Positions 23,260-34,911 are shown, counted from the first letter of the stretch. The stretch is DNA of 64,000 nucleotides from Pseudoscleropodium purum (GCA_963969395.1 OZ017799.1:17052501-17116500), one strand, 5' to 3'. Notes: generated from the letters alone by a model not told the origin. Translations and numbers: made by a program.

Positions 23260-24539
23260 GTTTCAAGTGCAAAAGTTACAAAATTTTGTAGTTTTGATCA
23301 CTCTTAAGCCAAAACTTTACACTTAAGAAATAAAATTGTCATTGTCAATAAAGAGTCAATGCACCTCATAACTTTGCCTTTGTGGTTTGGTATTGTAGAG
23401 TAGGATCGGAAAGCTTCTTTCAAGGATACAATCCAAAACCTTCGAGGGCACACAAGATTTTGTTTTGCTAAACCATGCACCTAAACTATGCATCTAAATT
23501 GACCAAACAAACATTTAGGATATTTGGAAGTTTGGTTGATATTTTAATTTATACCAGGTAAATTACCTACCTATCATCTCATGCCACAAGCTCAAAAACC
23601 TTTCAACTCTCTCATTTCTTTTCACATTCCTAATTTTTCTTGTTTTAGAAATTTATTGAACCCCAAAGGTTTCCATTGATTGTTTTCTAAAACAACTTTT
23701 CAACTCCTTCAATTGAAAAGAAATTTAATTATGTGTGGTCTAGAATCTTAGTCATGTAACTTCTAAATTCATTCATTTTTTGTTATTGCTTCAAAATTTT
23801 ATTATTTACACCACAAATTCTCAAAAGCAATTGCAACCAATGGGAATTGAAGCATTTCTTGCTTCATGTTTGGTAGTCCCAAATTGTAAGATGTATTTTA
23901 AAATTTATCTTAGAATAGTAATTTAGTTAAGATTTTAAAAGAAAAGTTGTAAAACACAATCTATAGATTATATCCATACAATTTGATCTACTACAACACT
24001 AACTAATAATTATTCATCAATAAAAATTTCACCAAAAATCTCTATATTTCTTCTAAAATTAATTTAGATTGAATATTTTTTTAATTTACAAATGGATTAT
24101 TTTATTAGTTAGAAATTTTAAGCTCTCATTGCAAGGTTTAAAAAAAATATTTTATTTAGTCATTGAAGCCATTCTTGTAGGGGCATTTTTTTAACTAGGA
24201 AAGTTATTTTTGGAGGTGAAACATATTGATACCCTATGAAAAATTGAATATCTGCAAAACAAAGTCTTTAAAATCTATACTATTCAAAGAACTAATACAG
24301 CAATCTAAAAAAAATTTGAAGAAAAAAAATTGTATATTTGGGATGTGTTTGCATTCATCTATTGTTTGAAATTTGAACATTTGGTCCGTAGAGGATTAAT
24401 CCTACAAAGACATTGACCTATAATCAAGGTAGTTACTCAAAAATGATTTGATTTGGGACTTATAGGTGCATTTTTCATGTCTACAATGGTTTAGAAAGGC
24501 ACATATCATCCACTTTTGGGCTACAACGTCCTTCCAAGG
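23260..24539. other. AT-rich sequence, nothing recognised
   Basis: No coding frame, tandem array or terminal inverted repeat recognised. Confidence 0.5.
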
Positions 24540-24543
24540 TTAA

Positions 24544-25091
24544 CCCTAAAGGACAAGGCAGTAAGTATTTTTTTTTCTTGACTAGTTCTTGTAATAATTC
24601 ATTTATATGGAAGAATTTTGGTAATTAGCACTATTGAAACAAAGGAAGGCTTGTGTAACTTTCCTATAAAAAATATTGACAAAATTACACAATTATTGAA
24701 AATATGACACAATTAACAAGATTGATGAAAGATGTTTAGTTAGGTGGTACATTGTATATACACTTAAATTAAAATGCTCAAAAGTACTCTAAAAACTCTA
24801 ATTTTTTTACAAGTACATACCATCATGATTTTTTATGTGTAATTTTTTAAAAATCATTTTAAGGTGTGAAAAAAAGATATCAAAATCTGCAATGATAACC
24901 CATAACACCTTCTCCATTTTCTAAAACTTCATCCAAAATTGCTTGATTGGGTTGCACTAACAGATTCAATAGGAAAAGAAATCCTTAAGGATCTCTTTAT
25001 TGTTTGTAAGTTGTTAGTCAAGTTTACATTTTGAATTTATTGTAAATGTAGTTGCAAAAGCCCACCTAGTGGCCTTATAGTCTTGTAAGGC
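24544..25091. mobile_element. possible short, diverged TTAA-bounded element
   Basis: Starts CCCTAAAGGACAAGGC right after TTAA (24540-24543) and ends near GCCTTATAGTCTTGTAAGGC before TTAA (25092-25095). Its ends resemble the 0.9-kb family, especially the 73-bp derivative at 61.8 kb, but its interior does not obviously match. Confidence 0.45.
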
Positions 25092-25262
25092 TTAAAGGAA
25101 TATAGTTGAAACTATCCTACCCTTTCAATATTGAATTTTTAAAAATATATATATAGTCATTTATTTATTTATTGTGCAAGTGTCATAAAATTATGAAATA
25201 ATTTAAGTTGGTTTTTTTTCAAAGAGGTTAACATCATCTCCTAAAAGAATCATCATTCGAAC

Positions 25263-25538
25263 CAAGGTGAATATCCCAAAATGCGCTACTAAATCCAAAA
25301 CCACCATCTTTACTATGTATACATCTCCAAAATCAATTATGTACCTATGTGGAAGAAATTGTTTTAGAACCAAACTTTGTTCCTTCATAACTTTTGCATA
25401 TAAGATCCAAATGTCATGTTCTTTGATGAGTTGGAATCTCCTTTCAAATGCCAATAAGAAAATATGAAAATTTAACCAGTCTAGTATTAATAACTATGCA
25501 CAAAAGCAAAAGTGGCATTATGGGGAGTACCCACCTCA
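25263..25538 (-). mobile_element. 290-bp MITE with AAGGTGGGC-type ends, copy 1
   Basis: Same sequence as copies at 25979, 61926 and 62240 but inverted. It shares TCTCCAAAATCAAT, GGAAGAAAT, AACTTTTGCATA and TCCAAATGTCATGTTCTTT. The apparent open frames inside are a by-product of repeat similarity. Confidence 0.75.
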
Positions 25539-25978
25539 CATCACATCCATCTAGAGTGAGGGCAGAAAAAGTGTCAGTTTTGGGTGCTTCTACCTTACCT
25601 TCCACATCATTCAGCCATGAGCATCTTGGAGGAGGGCTGTTGAGATTGTGAACCCCCAACAAGTTCCACTTGTGGTGCAGTTTCCCAAAACTGAATGGTC
25701 AATAAAAGTTAACTCAATTTGCACTGCAGTGACGGAGGATGCTTACAACAGTGTCCTGTCCTTGGAATGCGGACATTGCATATTGACCACATCTTTGGAA
25801 TTCTGGCTAAGTTATAAGCTTCAAGTTAGTCAAAAATGATAAGTAACTGTTTCCTTTGTGTCCAAAAAAAATTGATAAGTAATGGAGCTGCCCTGATTCC
25901 TGGTGCAAAGGGAAGGAGGCTGTAACAGGAGCCCTTATCAAGTTTGGTTGGCCTGAGGAATCCAGAGAATCGCCTGCT
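25539..25978. other. low-copy segment between two inverted MITEs
   Basis: Composition is more balanced than its surroundings. A plus-strand frame at 25648-25839 gives 63 residues (MNPQQVPLVVQFPKTEWS...) with no recognised family. It contains the small retroposon tail at 25847-25872. Possibly a captured or ancestral genomic fragment. Confidence 0.4.
25847..25872 (+). mobile_element. severely 5'-truncated retroposon (SINE-like tail)
   Basis: 26 bases, CTGTTTCCTTTGTGTCC followed by A8 and T, lie between perfect 10-bp direct repeats TGATAAGTAA (25837-25846 and 25873-25882). The same tail, CTGTTTCCTTTGTTTC plus poly-A, occurs at 49158-49191. A duplication plus A-tail indicates target-primed retrotransposition. 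Confidence 0.6.
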
Positions 25979-26268
25979 AAGATGGGTACCCCCCAAACCA
26001 CCACCACTTTTTGCTTCTGTGCCTAGTTACTATTATTATCCTGGTCAAATTTTCATCAAAATCTTGTTGACACTTCAAAGGAGATTTCAATGCAGTAAAA
26101 AATGTGACATTTGGATACTGTATGTGAAAGTTATGGAGGAACAAAGTTTGGTTCTAAAACAGGTTGATTTGTTCCACATACTTAGGTACATAGTTCATTT
26201 TGGATATGTACACAAAGTGAAGGTGGCTGATTAGGGTTAGTGGTGCATTGGGGGGAGAGGGGCACCTT
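25979..26268 (+). mobile_element. 290-bp MITE with AAGGTGGGC-type ends, copy 2
   Basis: Begins GATGGGTACCCCCCAAACC and ends GGGGCACCTTA. The interior matches the other copies (GACATTTGGATACTGTATG, AAAGTTATGGAGGAACAAAG). Inverted relative to copy 1, 440 bp away. Confidence 0.75.
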
Positions 26269-27284
26269 AATGTAGGGTTTGTTTTATCCCTAGAAGGATG
26301 GGCCCATGACCACAGATTTTGAAGCCTCATTGTGCACTGCTCTCATTGTTTGTTACCATTGTTTGCAATTAGATATGAATGAAAAAAATTCTATTTATTT
26401 TCCAAAGATGAAGTCATACGTCAACCACAAGTCATAAATATTTCAAATTTTTTTTGGAAAAATTTGAAATTACTAAGAATTTTTTAAGAAAAAAAAATCA
26501 AGAAAAGTTACATCAAGTACAATATGTACTCAAAAAATCTAAAATTCTCACCATAGATTGTATATCACAATTTGTAATATTGTGGCATAAACCAAAGTTA
26601 CTATGTCATTCTAAAATTAGGAAATGAAAAAAATATAGCTATTGGTCCAAAGTTCATAATGAAATTCACATCCAACTAAAAATATATTCTCATAAAAGAT
26701 TAATTTTTTTTTTGGGGGGGGGGATTGTATGTAATGATATTTATTCAAAAATATTTGAATCATTCAATTCCAAATAATGAAAGTAACAAGGAGTTTTATT
26801 TTGCATGCAATGAAGGTTGAAAAAACATATAAAGTGTCTTTTGCTCTCAATTTTGAAAATTTTCAAATAAAAACCCCAAAAAGGATACTAGTGATTTACT
26901 AAAATATTCCTACCATCGGGTTAACAATTTTCAATTTATTATAAAACTATTAGCCATAATAGTTTTTTCTTTCATTCAATACCACCTTCCATGTGCATCA
27001 TAATCTTTTTAAAGATGAATATGAAAACTTCTTTGGTTGAATTTTATTTATTTATTCTCAATCCAATTTTCAACTCATTGCCAAAAATTAATGTACAAGT
27101 TATAGGGTATACATGTGTTTTTCTAAAAATGTTGAAAGACAAACCTTCACCTTTAGGAAGGTCTGAAAAATTCTATTTTTGTAATTTAGGCACATTAAAC
27201 TTGTAGTCAATATAAATATTTACTCCAAAATTTTGGGGTGATGTACTTGAACAAGGTAACCAAAGTATCCTATGGTTGGATTTA
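26269..27284. other. AT-rich spacer with a T10-G10 run
   Basis: A T-run followed by a G-run lies at about 26706-26723. Nothing else recognised; the 71-residue frame near 26991 shows no motif. Confidence 0.5.
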
Positions 27285-27288
27285 TTAA

Positions 27289-28284
27289 CCCCTAAAGGTC
27301 AAAGACTATGTTTTCACCAAAAATGTTCCAAAACTGCTATTTCTGATACAAGCACAAAATTTTAGATTAAAAACATTTTTGAATACATTTAACTGCATGA
27401 TCTATTGAATGAATTAAGAAAATTTTATTTATTTAATTCCAAAAGCCAATCATTTCCTCTATGGTTCAAAAATCGCTTTAGAAATTGCAAGGGACAGATT
27501 TTGAGAGACCTATGGTCACAAATAGGTACCTACTACAAAAATCTTTGAAAATTCATAGCTAACTCAAAAATACTTTGAAAAACATGAAACCACTTGTGTT
27601 ATATCTCGCATCCATTTTTCTTTCTCTTAAAAATGAGCTAAAAAATATTTCTATTCATACAAATCTATGAAAAAGGCAGATCAGCCTTTAAAGGGTCACT
27701 TTTAGAGCCTCCTACCTTAGGGGAGATTTGAGGCCTCCAAAAGGCTATTTCAGTTCTGTTCTCGATACTATTGGTTGTTGTCAAGCCAAAAATTAAAAAA
27801 TTATTATTACAAAAAGAAATTTGGTCCTGAAATGCAAAAAAAAAGTCAAAAAAGTCAAAAAAGAAAGTTTTGACATGGCACTCTCTTGACCACGTCGGAT
27901 TTGCGTTCCCACAATAGTTTCGGCATTCAGAAGGGTTGATAACTTGCAGTCTTCTAGAGGCCCTAAATTTCTTCTAATGCAAAATGGAATGATTCAAAGC
28001 TTTCCACGTATACATGAATCTAAAAAACCAATTTCAGATTTTTATTTTTGAAAAAAGTGATCTTTTAAGAATTTTTTGGGCTACCCACCAAGCATTGAAA
28101 ATGATATATCATAAAATAATTTTTGAACTGTGTAGTCAAAAGTTATCAAAATTGTTGGACCTTAAAGCTACTCCTTGGGCACATGTTGTGTGAAAAATTC
28201 AGCAAAAAAGAATAAAAACTCTGTTCATAGTGAGCTACCCAAAATCGCTATGTTGCCAAAAAATGCAGTTTTGACCTTTAGGGG
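27289..28284 (+). mobile_element. TTAA-bounded element, copy 2 (mosaic interior)
   Basis: 996 bp with perfect 15-bp inverted ends CCCCTAAAGGTCAAA, flanked by TTAA (27285-27288, 28285-28288). The first about 130 bp and the last about 330 bp match the family. The centre (about 27480-27930) instead resembles pieces of two other small repeats: the AAGGTAGGGTGCTC family (TCACTTTTAGAGCCTCCTACCTTA) and the repeat at 57.6 kb. It appears to be a chimera. Confidence 0.88.
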
Positions 28285-28288
28285 TTAA

Positions 28289-29216
28289 CCCCTAAAATTC
28301 TTTGACTATGTTTTTTGCCAAAAAACACTCAAAAACTGCCATTTCTTATACAAGTTTCAAAATTTAGAAAAGAAACATTTTTTGATGCATGTAACCATAG
28401 GATCTTGTAGTACACTGGTTTGAAAAGATTTGGTAAGAATTTCAAAAATTTCCATCGTGTAGATTCCAAGATATTAGCATTTGAAGTGATAAAAATCATT
28501 TTTTTGTCATTGTGAAAACCCGGGTAGTTGAACTTCTCAAGGTCACATTTGTATGAAAAAATGTTCCAAATGATTGCAACTCTTTGAATTCATTCTTCAA
28601 GGCATGTTGGTTGCGTGCTTGAAAACTTTTAGATCATTTGAAATTGTACAACATATAGGGAAAAAATAGTAAGTAGAAAGATGTAGAGAATGGTTCAAAA
28701 TACTAAATTATTAACAATTTATTTATGGAATTGAAAAATGTCAATTCCAATGGTTGTAATGTTGTAATAAAAAATCTTCACCTAAAGTTTTTATTTCTTT
28801 TGCAAAAATATTGAAAATTGAGTTCAATAAAGGACTTCAAAGTTTATTTTAGAGTAGAGAATCCATAACTCCTTGCAAACTAAAAAACCTCATAACTTTT
28901 GACTCATTTGATCAAAATGGAATGATTCAAAGCTCTTAATGTATATATAAATCTAGAAAACCAATTTCAAATTTGGATTTTTGAAAAAAATGATTTTTTC
29001 AGATCAACCCAGACTACTCGAGTTGAGAAACAAACTACATATTAGGCCATAACATTTGACTCATATTTTCAAATGTCTTGAAATTTAGTGCTCATAAAAA
29101 TATTCCTTGTCCACACCTTCTATCAAAATTTGGGCCAAAATCTTGGAAATCTGTAGTCACATGCACCTGCCCAAAATTTCTATGTTGCCAAAAAACGCAA
29201 TTTGGTCCTTTAGGGA
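28289..29216 (+). mobile_element. TTAA-bounded element, copy 3
   Basis: 928 bp, starting CCCCTAAAATTCTTTGACTA and ending TTTGGTCCTTTAGGGA. It shares the single TTAA at 28285-28288 with copy 2 and has its own TTAA at 29217-29220. Non-coding. Confidence 0.88.
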
Positions 29217-29220
29217 TTAA

Positions 29221-30004
29221 AATGAAATATTGATGGAGATTTTGACCTTGCTTTGGGGACAAGTATTTTGAAGCACTTTTGGAATTCTAAACATGAAAGG
29301 ACTTTAGGGATTAAGATATAAATCATGCTCATGGGATCTTATGGGCAAGTGAAGAGGATTTAGATGCTCTTTATTATGTGTTATTTAGACATTGTTTAAT
29401 TAAATTATGAAAGTGCAAAGTAGTGTTTTTAGGTGAACAAAAAATAGACACTAGACTATTTAGATTCTCATGTTTTAATTGGATACATATTGTGTCAGCA
29501 ATATCTAGGCTTTTGCATTGCTTTTTAGTTTGGATGCAGGTGTTGAATTTAGGCAATGATGATAAAATTGATGCATGTAGAGAGAAAATAACTCCAACCA
29601 TGTGAATATTGTTTGTATACATGAAGAGTTTGTTCATCTAATAAGTTTCCACATCTAGCTTAGAGGACTTAGATGAGTGAACATATTTTAGAGCATCTCC
29701 ATCGAAGCACTGCGTACCATAGTACCTAATCAATTCAGCAACCTTTACAAAATATTTAATAAAATCTAACTTTTTAACTTTGGCAATTAAAAAATAGAAA
29801 CTACAATTATCATTCTAGATATTGAATCAATAAAATATTCCACACCCAATTCCCAAAGCAATTTTTGAATTGAGTGTGAAGTAAAGAAAGAAAATTTGCT
29901 TATATGAATTTGATGGTAAAAGGTAAAACAACCCATGTAGGATACGTAAATAATTAGAATTAGTAGGAGTTCAACCCCTCATAGTTAAGTCAAAAATAGA
30001 AAAT
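29221..30004. other. AT-rich spacer, nothing recognised
   Basis: Overlapping short frames on both strands near 29374-29637 have no recognised motif. Confidence 0.5.
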
Positions 30005-30365
30005 GTATTCAAAGTAGAATTTTAGACCTCATTTAGGCATAGTAGAATAAATTTAAAAAAGAAATTGGACTAAGTTAATGTAGAAAATGGAACTAGCTTT
30101 CATCTCCAATTTCTTTTTGAGATTTTGAGCCTCCAATCAAAAGCTATGAACAAATTTCAGGGAGGAGTTGGAAGAAACATTTTCTTTGACATTTTCAAAC
30201 ATCTCCTTTGAATTTTGTCCATAACTTTTGTTTGGAGTTTGAATGGATTTTTGAAGATGAAAGTTAGATTTATTTTTCAACTCTTATTAGTCCAAAGTTT
30301 TTTGAATTTTTTTATTTTACTATGCCAAAATGAGGTATAAAATTCTACTTTAAACACAATTACAA
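30005..30365. mobile_element. MITE with approximately 60-bp inverted ends
   Basis: The left end reads TGTATTCAAAGTAGAATTTT then AGACCTCATTTAGGCATAG; the right end in reverse complement reads TGTGTTTAAAGTAGAATTTT then ATACCTCATTTTGGCATAG. Similarity continues through TTGGACTAA. About 360 bp, no coding potential. No convincing target duplication was seen, so superfamily is undetermined. Confidence 0.65.
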
Positions 30366-31560
30366 CTTTTTGACATTGAGAGTTCAAGCTCTCAACTTCA
30401 AATTATCCCATATCCTTTGAGGGTTCATGAGAGACAATGGATTCCATTATAAACATAACGTCTCCATCTTCCACTCTCTCTAATTTCCAATGTAGAAATT
30501 CCTTCAATATACCATCAAAAATTTTCTTGATAGTAGATGACCTTAAGATTTTATAGTGAACCTTCTTACTAACATTGGATATTCTCTTTTATAAAACAAC
30601 TTATTCATTTAATTGTTGTTGAATTTGGTAGGATCCCTAAACCCTAAAAACTCACATGTTTCCATTGATTTCAGTAATCAGTATTGTTAATTTTCAAGAT
30701 TTTGGACAATTATCATTATAATTTTCTGAAATTAAGATAACTTTTTAAAACAATTAATTTTTGCTGAAATTGAAAAGGGACTATGGTACTATTAGACAAA
30801 TGACTTTGTATTGTCATGGATAGTATGCTGCATCTTTAAGCACATCAAGCCCATCGAAGATTTTGGCAATTTTCAATGCAAACCTCTCCAAAATTTGTGC
30901 CACACACTTCAAGTTGTAGAACCATTACCTTTTACTTGTGCCATGTCAAGCTTGTGCAAAATCTTGATTTTGATGGTGCCTCAAGGTTAATTTAGCAAGA
31001 GGAGTGGGTAGTGTTGTGACATGACACATTCTCTTAAACAAGTTGTCTAGAGCATATTATAAGTTGTCTAGAACGCGTCGCATATTCAATAGAATGGAAT
31101 GGTGTCTATGGTTGCTAGAGTTGAAGCACATGAGTAGGCAAGATCTAAAACTCAAGGTTGTGGAAACGAAGAATAAGTTGAAGGGTGCACAATGGCCATG
31201 GAAGGGGAACATTCAAAACCCAAGGATAAAAAATTTCACCCTTAGAAAGAGAGGCAATTGATACAAAGTGTTTTGGCAATCGATCAGAATCCAATTAGTT
31301 GAAACCAACAAAGATGGGGTACAATAGAGATGGCAATGTATTTATAAACATTACAATGCCAATGAGAAATAACTAAGAAAATTAGAGACTTATTAGGTCA
31401 TTAAAGAGTAAGTGGGGTTTAATAAAGCACAATGTGACTTGTGTACATGTCTTATTCTAGCAGATTCTCTCATAAAAAAAAGAATGAAACTTTTTAAGCT
31501 GACCCATTGTTTATAATCAAAGAGCTTCAATGGACCCAAATTACAAGGTTGTGGGAATTT
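30366..31560. other. AT-rich spacer, nothing recognised
   Basis: A 72-residue plus-strand frame at 31043-31261 is Lys/Arg/Trp-rich and unrecognised. No repeats seen. Confidence 0.45.
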
Positions 31561-31996
31561 TGTTAAAAGCACTGCCGTTGACTTCTCGTGAAGGATTGAT
31601 TCCCTAGAGGAGATGCTCGTAGAATAAGGTAGCCCTTCATCCTCTCAGCTATTCTCATCCATTTGGCATGGACAGACCTCTGTCCCCGTGCCCCTGGGGC
31701 CCCCCCTTTCTTTAGTAAGGGATCAGATAGATGCCTCTCATTGGTGGCCCCATAATATCTCCTCTGGACAAAACAAAGTGCTCCGTCCAATGGGCCTCTT
31801 TCTATTTATATGAGGAGGAGAATGGTGATACCCAATAACCCAAGATACCAGATGAGACGTGCTGGATAACTTCAGTTGCTTCAGTTGATAAGCGGACGGA
31901 CGGAGTGGAAACTTCCGTCCGTCCGTTCGTTCGTCCGTCCTTCCTTATACCTTCAGTCACATGCACGCCACAGGGTTTAGGGAGTTCTCCGTCCTA
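31561..31996. other. GC-richer low-copy island with GGAC/CCGT tetranucleotide hairpin
   Basis: Includes a C/G-rich stretch near 31690-31710. A stem of CGGACGGACGGA (31893-31904) pairs with TCCGTCCGTCCG (31914-31925) around a 9-base loop, followed by more CCGT/TCGT repeats to about 31940. The minus-strand 75-residue frame (31563-31790) is unrecognised. Confidence 0.5.
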
Positions 31997-33180
31997 GGGA
32001 GGTACACCTAAAATCTCACCCTGCCTAAGGTTGTCATCATCACTCTGTGTGTATCTCCAAAATCAATACATGTAAGTATGGAAGCATCAACTTTAGTGGG
32101 GCATCTATCTAAAAAACTTTGGACCCTGGCTTCTTAACCCCTAAAGGACCAAATTGCGTTTGTTGGCAACATAGAAATTTTGGGGCAGGTGCGTGACTGC
32201 GTGTGACTAGAGAGTTTCAGGTTTTTTAGCCCAAATTTTGATAGAAGGTATGGACGAGGAATATCTTTCATGAGCACTAAATTTCAGGACATTTGGAAAT
32301 ATGAGTCAAATGTTATGGCCTAATGTGTAGTTTGTTTCTCAACTCAAGCAGTCTGGGCAGATCTGAAAAAATCATTTTTTTTCAAAAACTCAAATTTGAA
32401 ATTGGTTTTATATATATAAATGCTTTGAATCATTCCATTTTGATCAAATGAGTCAAAAATTATGAGGTGTTTTAGTTTGCAAGCAGTTATGGATTCTCTA
32501 CTCCAAAATAAACTTTGAAGTTCTTTATTGTACTCAATTTTCAATATTTTTGCAAAAAAAATAAAAAATTTAGGTGAAGATTGTTTATTACAACATTACG
32601 ACCATTGGGATTGGCATTTTTCAATTCCATAAATAAATTCTTAACAATTTGGTATTTTGAACCATTCTCTACATCTTTCTACTTACTATGTTTTTCCTAT
32701 ATGTTGTACAATTTCAAATGATTTAAAAATTTTCAAGCATGTAGCCATCATGCCTTGAAGAATGAATTCAAAGAGTTGCAATCATTTGGAACATTTTTTC
32801 ATACAAATGTGACCCTATGAAGTTCAGCTGCCCGGTTTTTCACAGTGACAAAAAAATGATTTTTGTCACTTCAAATGCTAATATCTTGCAATCTACATGG
32901 TGGAAATTTTTGAAATTCTTACCAAATCTTTTCAAACCAATGTACCACAAGATCCTATGGTTACAGTTTTGGAGCATTTTGGGCAAAAATATAATCAAGG
33001 AACTTTAGAAATTAACTTTTGTATATAGTATCCAAATGTGATCTTCTTTGGTGGCTTTGAACCTTTTTGTTAAGTCACTTGCCAATAAGCAAAAAAACAA
33101 TGAAAAAGTGGATTGGACAAATTATAAAAATTAGGTGTAGTAGCCAAAAGTGGTAGTTTTTTTGGGAAGGGGTCACCCTA
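31997..33180 (-). mobile_element. 290-bp MITE copy 3, split by a TTAA element
   Basis: Left part 31997-32137 (TCTCCAAAATCAATACATGT, AACTTTGGACC) and right part 33012-33180 (CTTTTGTATATAGTATCCAAATG, CCAAAAGTGGTAG) together make one copy of the family. TTAA element copy 4 lies between them. Joining the parts across one TTAA gives the order seen in the uninterrupted copies. Confidence 0.78.
32138..33011 (-). mobile_element. TTAA-bounded element, copy 4
   Basis: 874 bp, reverse orientation to copies 1-3. Left end CCCCTAAAGGACCAAATTGC, right end GGAACTTTAGAAA, TTAA at 32134-32137 and 33012-33015. Inserted into a 290-bp MITE. Confidence 0.88.
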
Positions 33181-34083
33181 TTTTTAATTAGTGTAAGCTG
33201 AAATATTACAATGAATATTGCATGAAATCCCTCCCCCCCCCAAAAAAAAAAAAAAATTAAACCCCATAATTTTGCACCTTGTGTAGTAGGATAAATCACT
33301 ATAGTAGGGTTCAATAATCTTACAAATTGCCTATTTTGCCATTCAATTTTTTTTACATAGTATAGAAAAGAATTGGAATTTTTTTGTCTTGCATAAATAA
33401 CACTCAAGTCTTACACAATCTCAATCAAGTACATCAAATTTCACTTTCAAAAAAGCAAAATTTTATTTTTGGTGAATTTTAAAAGTCTATTTTCATATTT
33501 TTTACATAATATTTTATTGAAAAAAACTAGTGATGAATTTTTGGAATTCAATTGCATTGATATGTAGGGAACATACATACACACAACTTTCATATTAAAA
33601 CACAAACCATTGAGTGACAAGAATATAATTTAGGAAGAGTTCAATGTGAGGTGTCATATGACCAAACTTTGTAAAATTGATATCTTCACATTTTAACTAG
33701 ATCTTGCTATTTGATCCTCACACTATAATTTATTTTGTACATTTGAATGTGATTGTATAATTGCCTTGCTAAAATCTAATTACAATTTAAAAAAACATAT
33801 CTATTTTCCAAAATTAAAGCATTTCTACTCCTAATATGGAAAATTTTCAATGAGGGAAAGATGTACTTATGGATATTTCCTATATATCTCCATAGTTGGA
33901 TTAAAAAAATTTTGTCACCTATGTTTGTCAATGAATTATGATGTAACTCCACGAAAATTAAATGAAAAAATTCACCAAAAATGGAATTTTGTTTTTAGAA
34001 AGCTGAAATTTGGTATACTTGATTGGGATTGCATAAAAATTGAATACTAATCTTTAAAGGACATTGAGTCATAAAAATGCCCA
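33181..34083. other. AT-rich spacer with a C-run/A-run
   Basis: The C-run and A-run near 33232-33256 lie close to the split MITE. Short frames are unrecognised. Confidence 0.5.
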
Positions 34084-34278
34084 ATGGATGACTTGATTGT
34101 TCAACATAGAAACAAAGAATGCACCAATTGGTCCAATAATTTGAGAATTTTGATCACTACCTTTGTCATAGAGGGCCACATCCTTTAACCCTCAAAAGAT
34201 GTGGCCCTTGATGACTAAGGTAGTCATCAAAGTGCTCCAATTATTCAACCAATTGGTTAACACTCAAGTCATCCATCA
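34084..34278. mobile_element. foldback MITE, about 195 bp
   Basis: Almost entirely palindromic. Left arm features TGGATGACTTGA, CCAATTGGTCCAATAATTTGA, GATCACTACCTT and GGGCCACATC; the right arm repeats them in reverse (GATGTGGCCC, AAGGTAGTCATC, CAATTATTCAACCAATTGG, TCAAGTCATCCAT). The loop is about 15 bases at 34189-34203. Such short inverted elements can give hairpin RNA. Confidence 0.75.
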
Positions 34279-34310
34279 AACATTTTTTTGATCCCAATAT
34301 TGTTTAAAGG

Positions 34311-34512
34311 TTAATCCTTATTGGAAGTGCTAATCACCAAGGAAATCATTTGTTTCAGTACAGCGTGAATCTTTGGTTCAAAAACTTGTAAAGCACTGAT
34401 TGGAAGTTGAACTACTATAGATGACCTTTCCTTTTCACACAAAATTTTGAAAATGAATAGTTGCACTTCTATCTTGCATAGAAAGATTTTTTTGTCATTC
34501 ATCAACATAAAA
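34311..34512. repeat. dispersed repeat shared with 63.6-63.8 kb
   Basis: Shared blocks include CACTGATTGGAAGT / CACTCATTGGAAGT, ATGAATAGTTGCACTT and TTGTCATT. Two copies are in the window, ends unclear. The minus-strand 71-residue frame here is not conserved evidence of coding. Confidence 0.55.
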
Positions 34513-34526
34513 AACATCATGAGCAC

Positions 34527-34834
34527 AAGGTAGGGTGCTCTAAATGCAACCTATATCTAAAAGCAACCTCTAAGACAAAGGTGCATTTTGCTTTCTTCAA
34601 TGTACCAGAAGTGTACATTTCAGGAGGGGTTCGCTTTTAGTGACCATTGGTTTTCAACTTCAAAAATTCATAAATCATTCCAAGAAAGTCCAAAAAATAT
34701 GAAACGACTTGTATCAGATGCCAATTCCATTTTTCTTCCTAAGAAAATTTATTGGAAATTGTTTCAAGGAGTTTAGCTTCCACCAAAAGGCAATCAGCTT
34801 TTAAAAGGTCGCTTTAATAGCACACTACCTTAGT
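34527..34834 (+). mobile_element. 300-bp MITE with AAGGTAGGGTGCTC ends, copy 1
   Basis: Left end AAGGTAGGGTGCTCTAAA; right end in reverse complement TAAGGTAGTGTGCTATTAAA. The interior holds GTACATTTCAGGAGG, TCAACTTCAAAAATTC and GAAACGACTTGTATCAGATG. Also at 48.8 kb and 56.6 kb in the opposite orientation. Confidence 0.72.
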
Positions 34835-34911
34835 TGATAGGTTCATTCAACAAGACAGAATATGTCAATTGTTCTCTCTACTATGCCAAAATATTTGAAT
34901 GTCATGATAAG

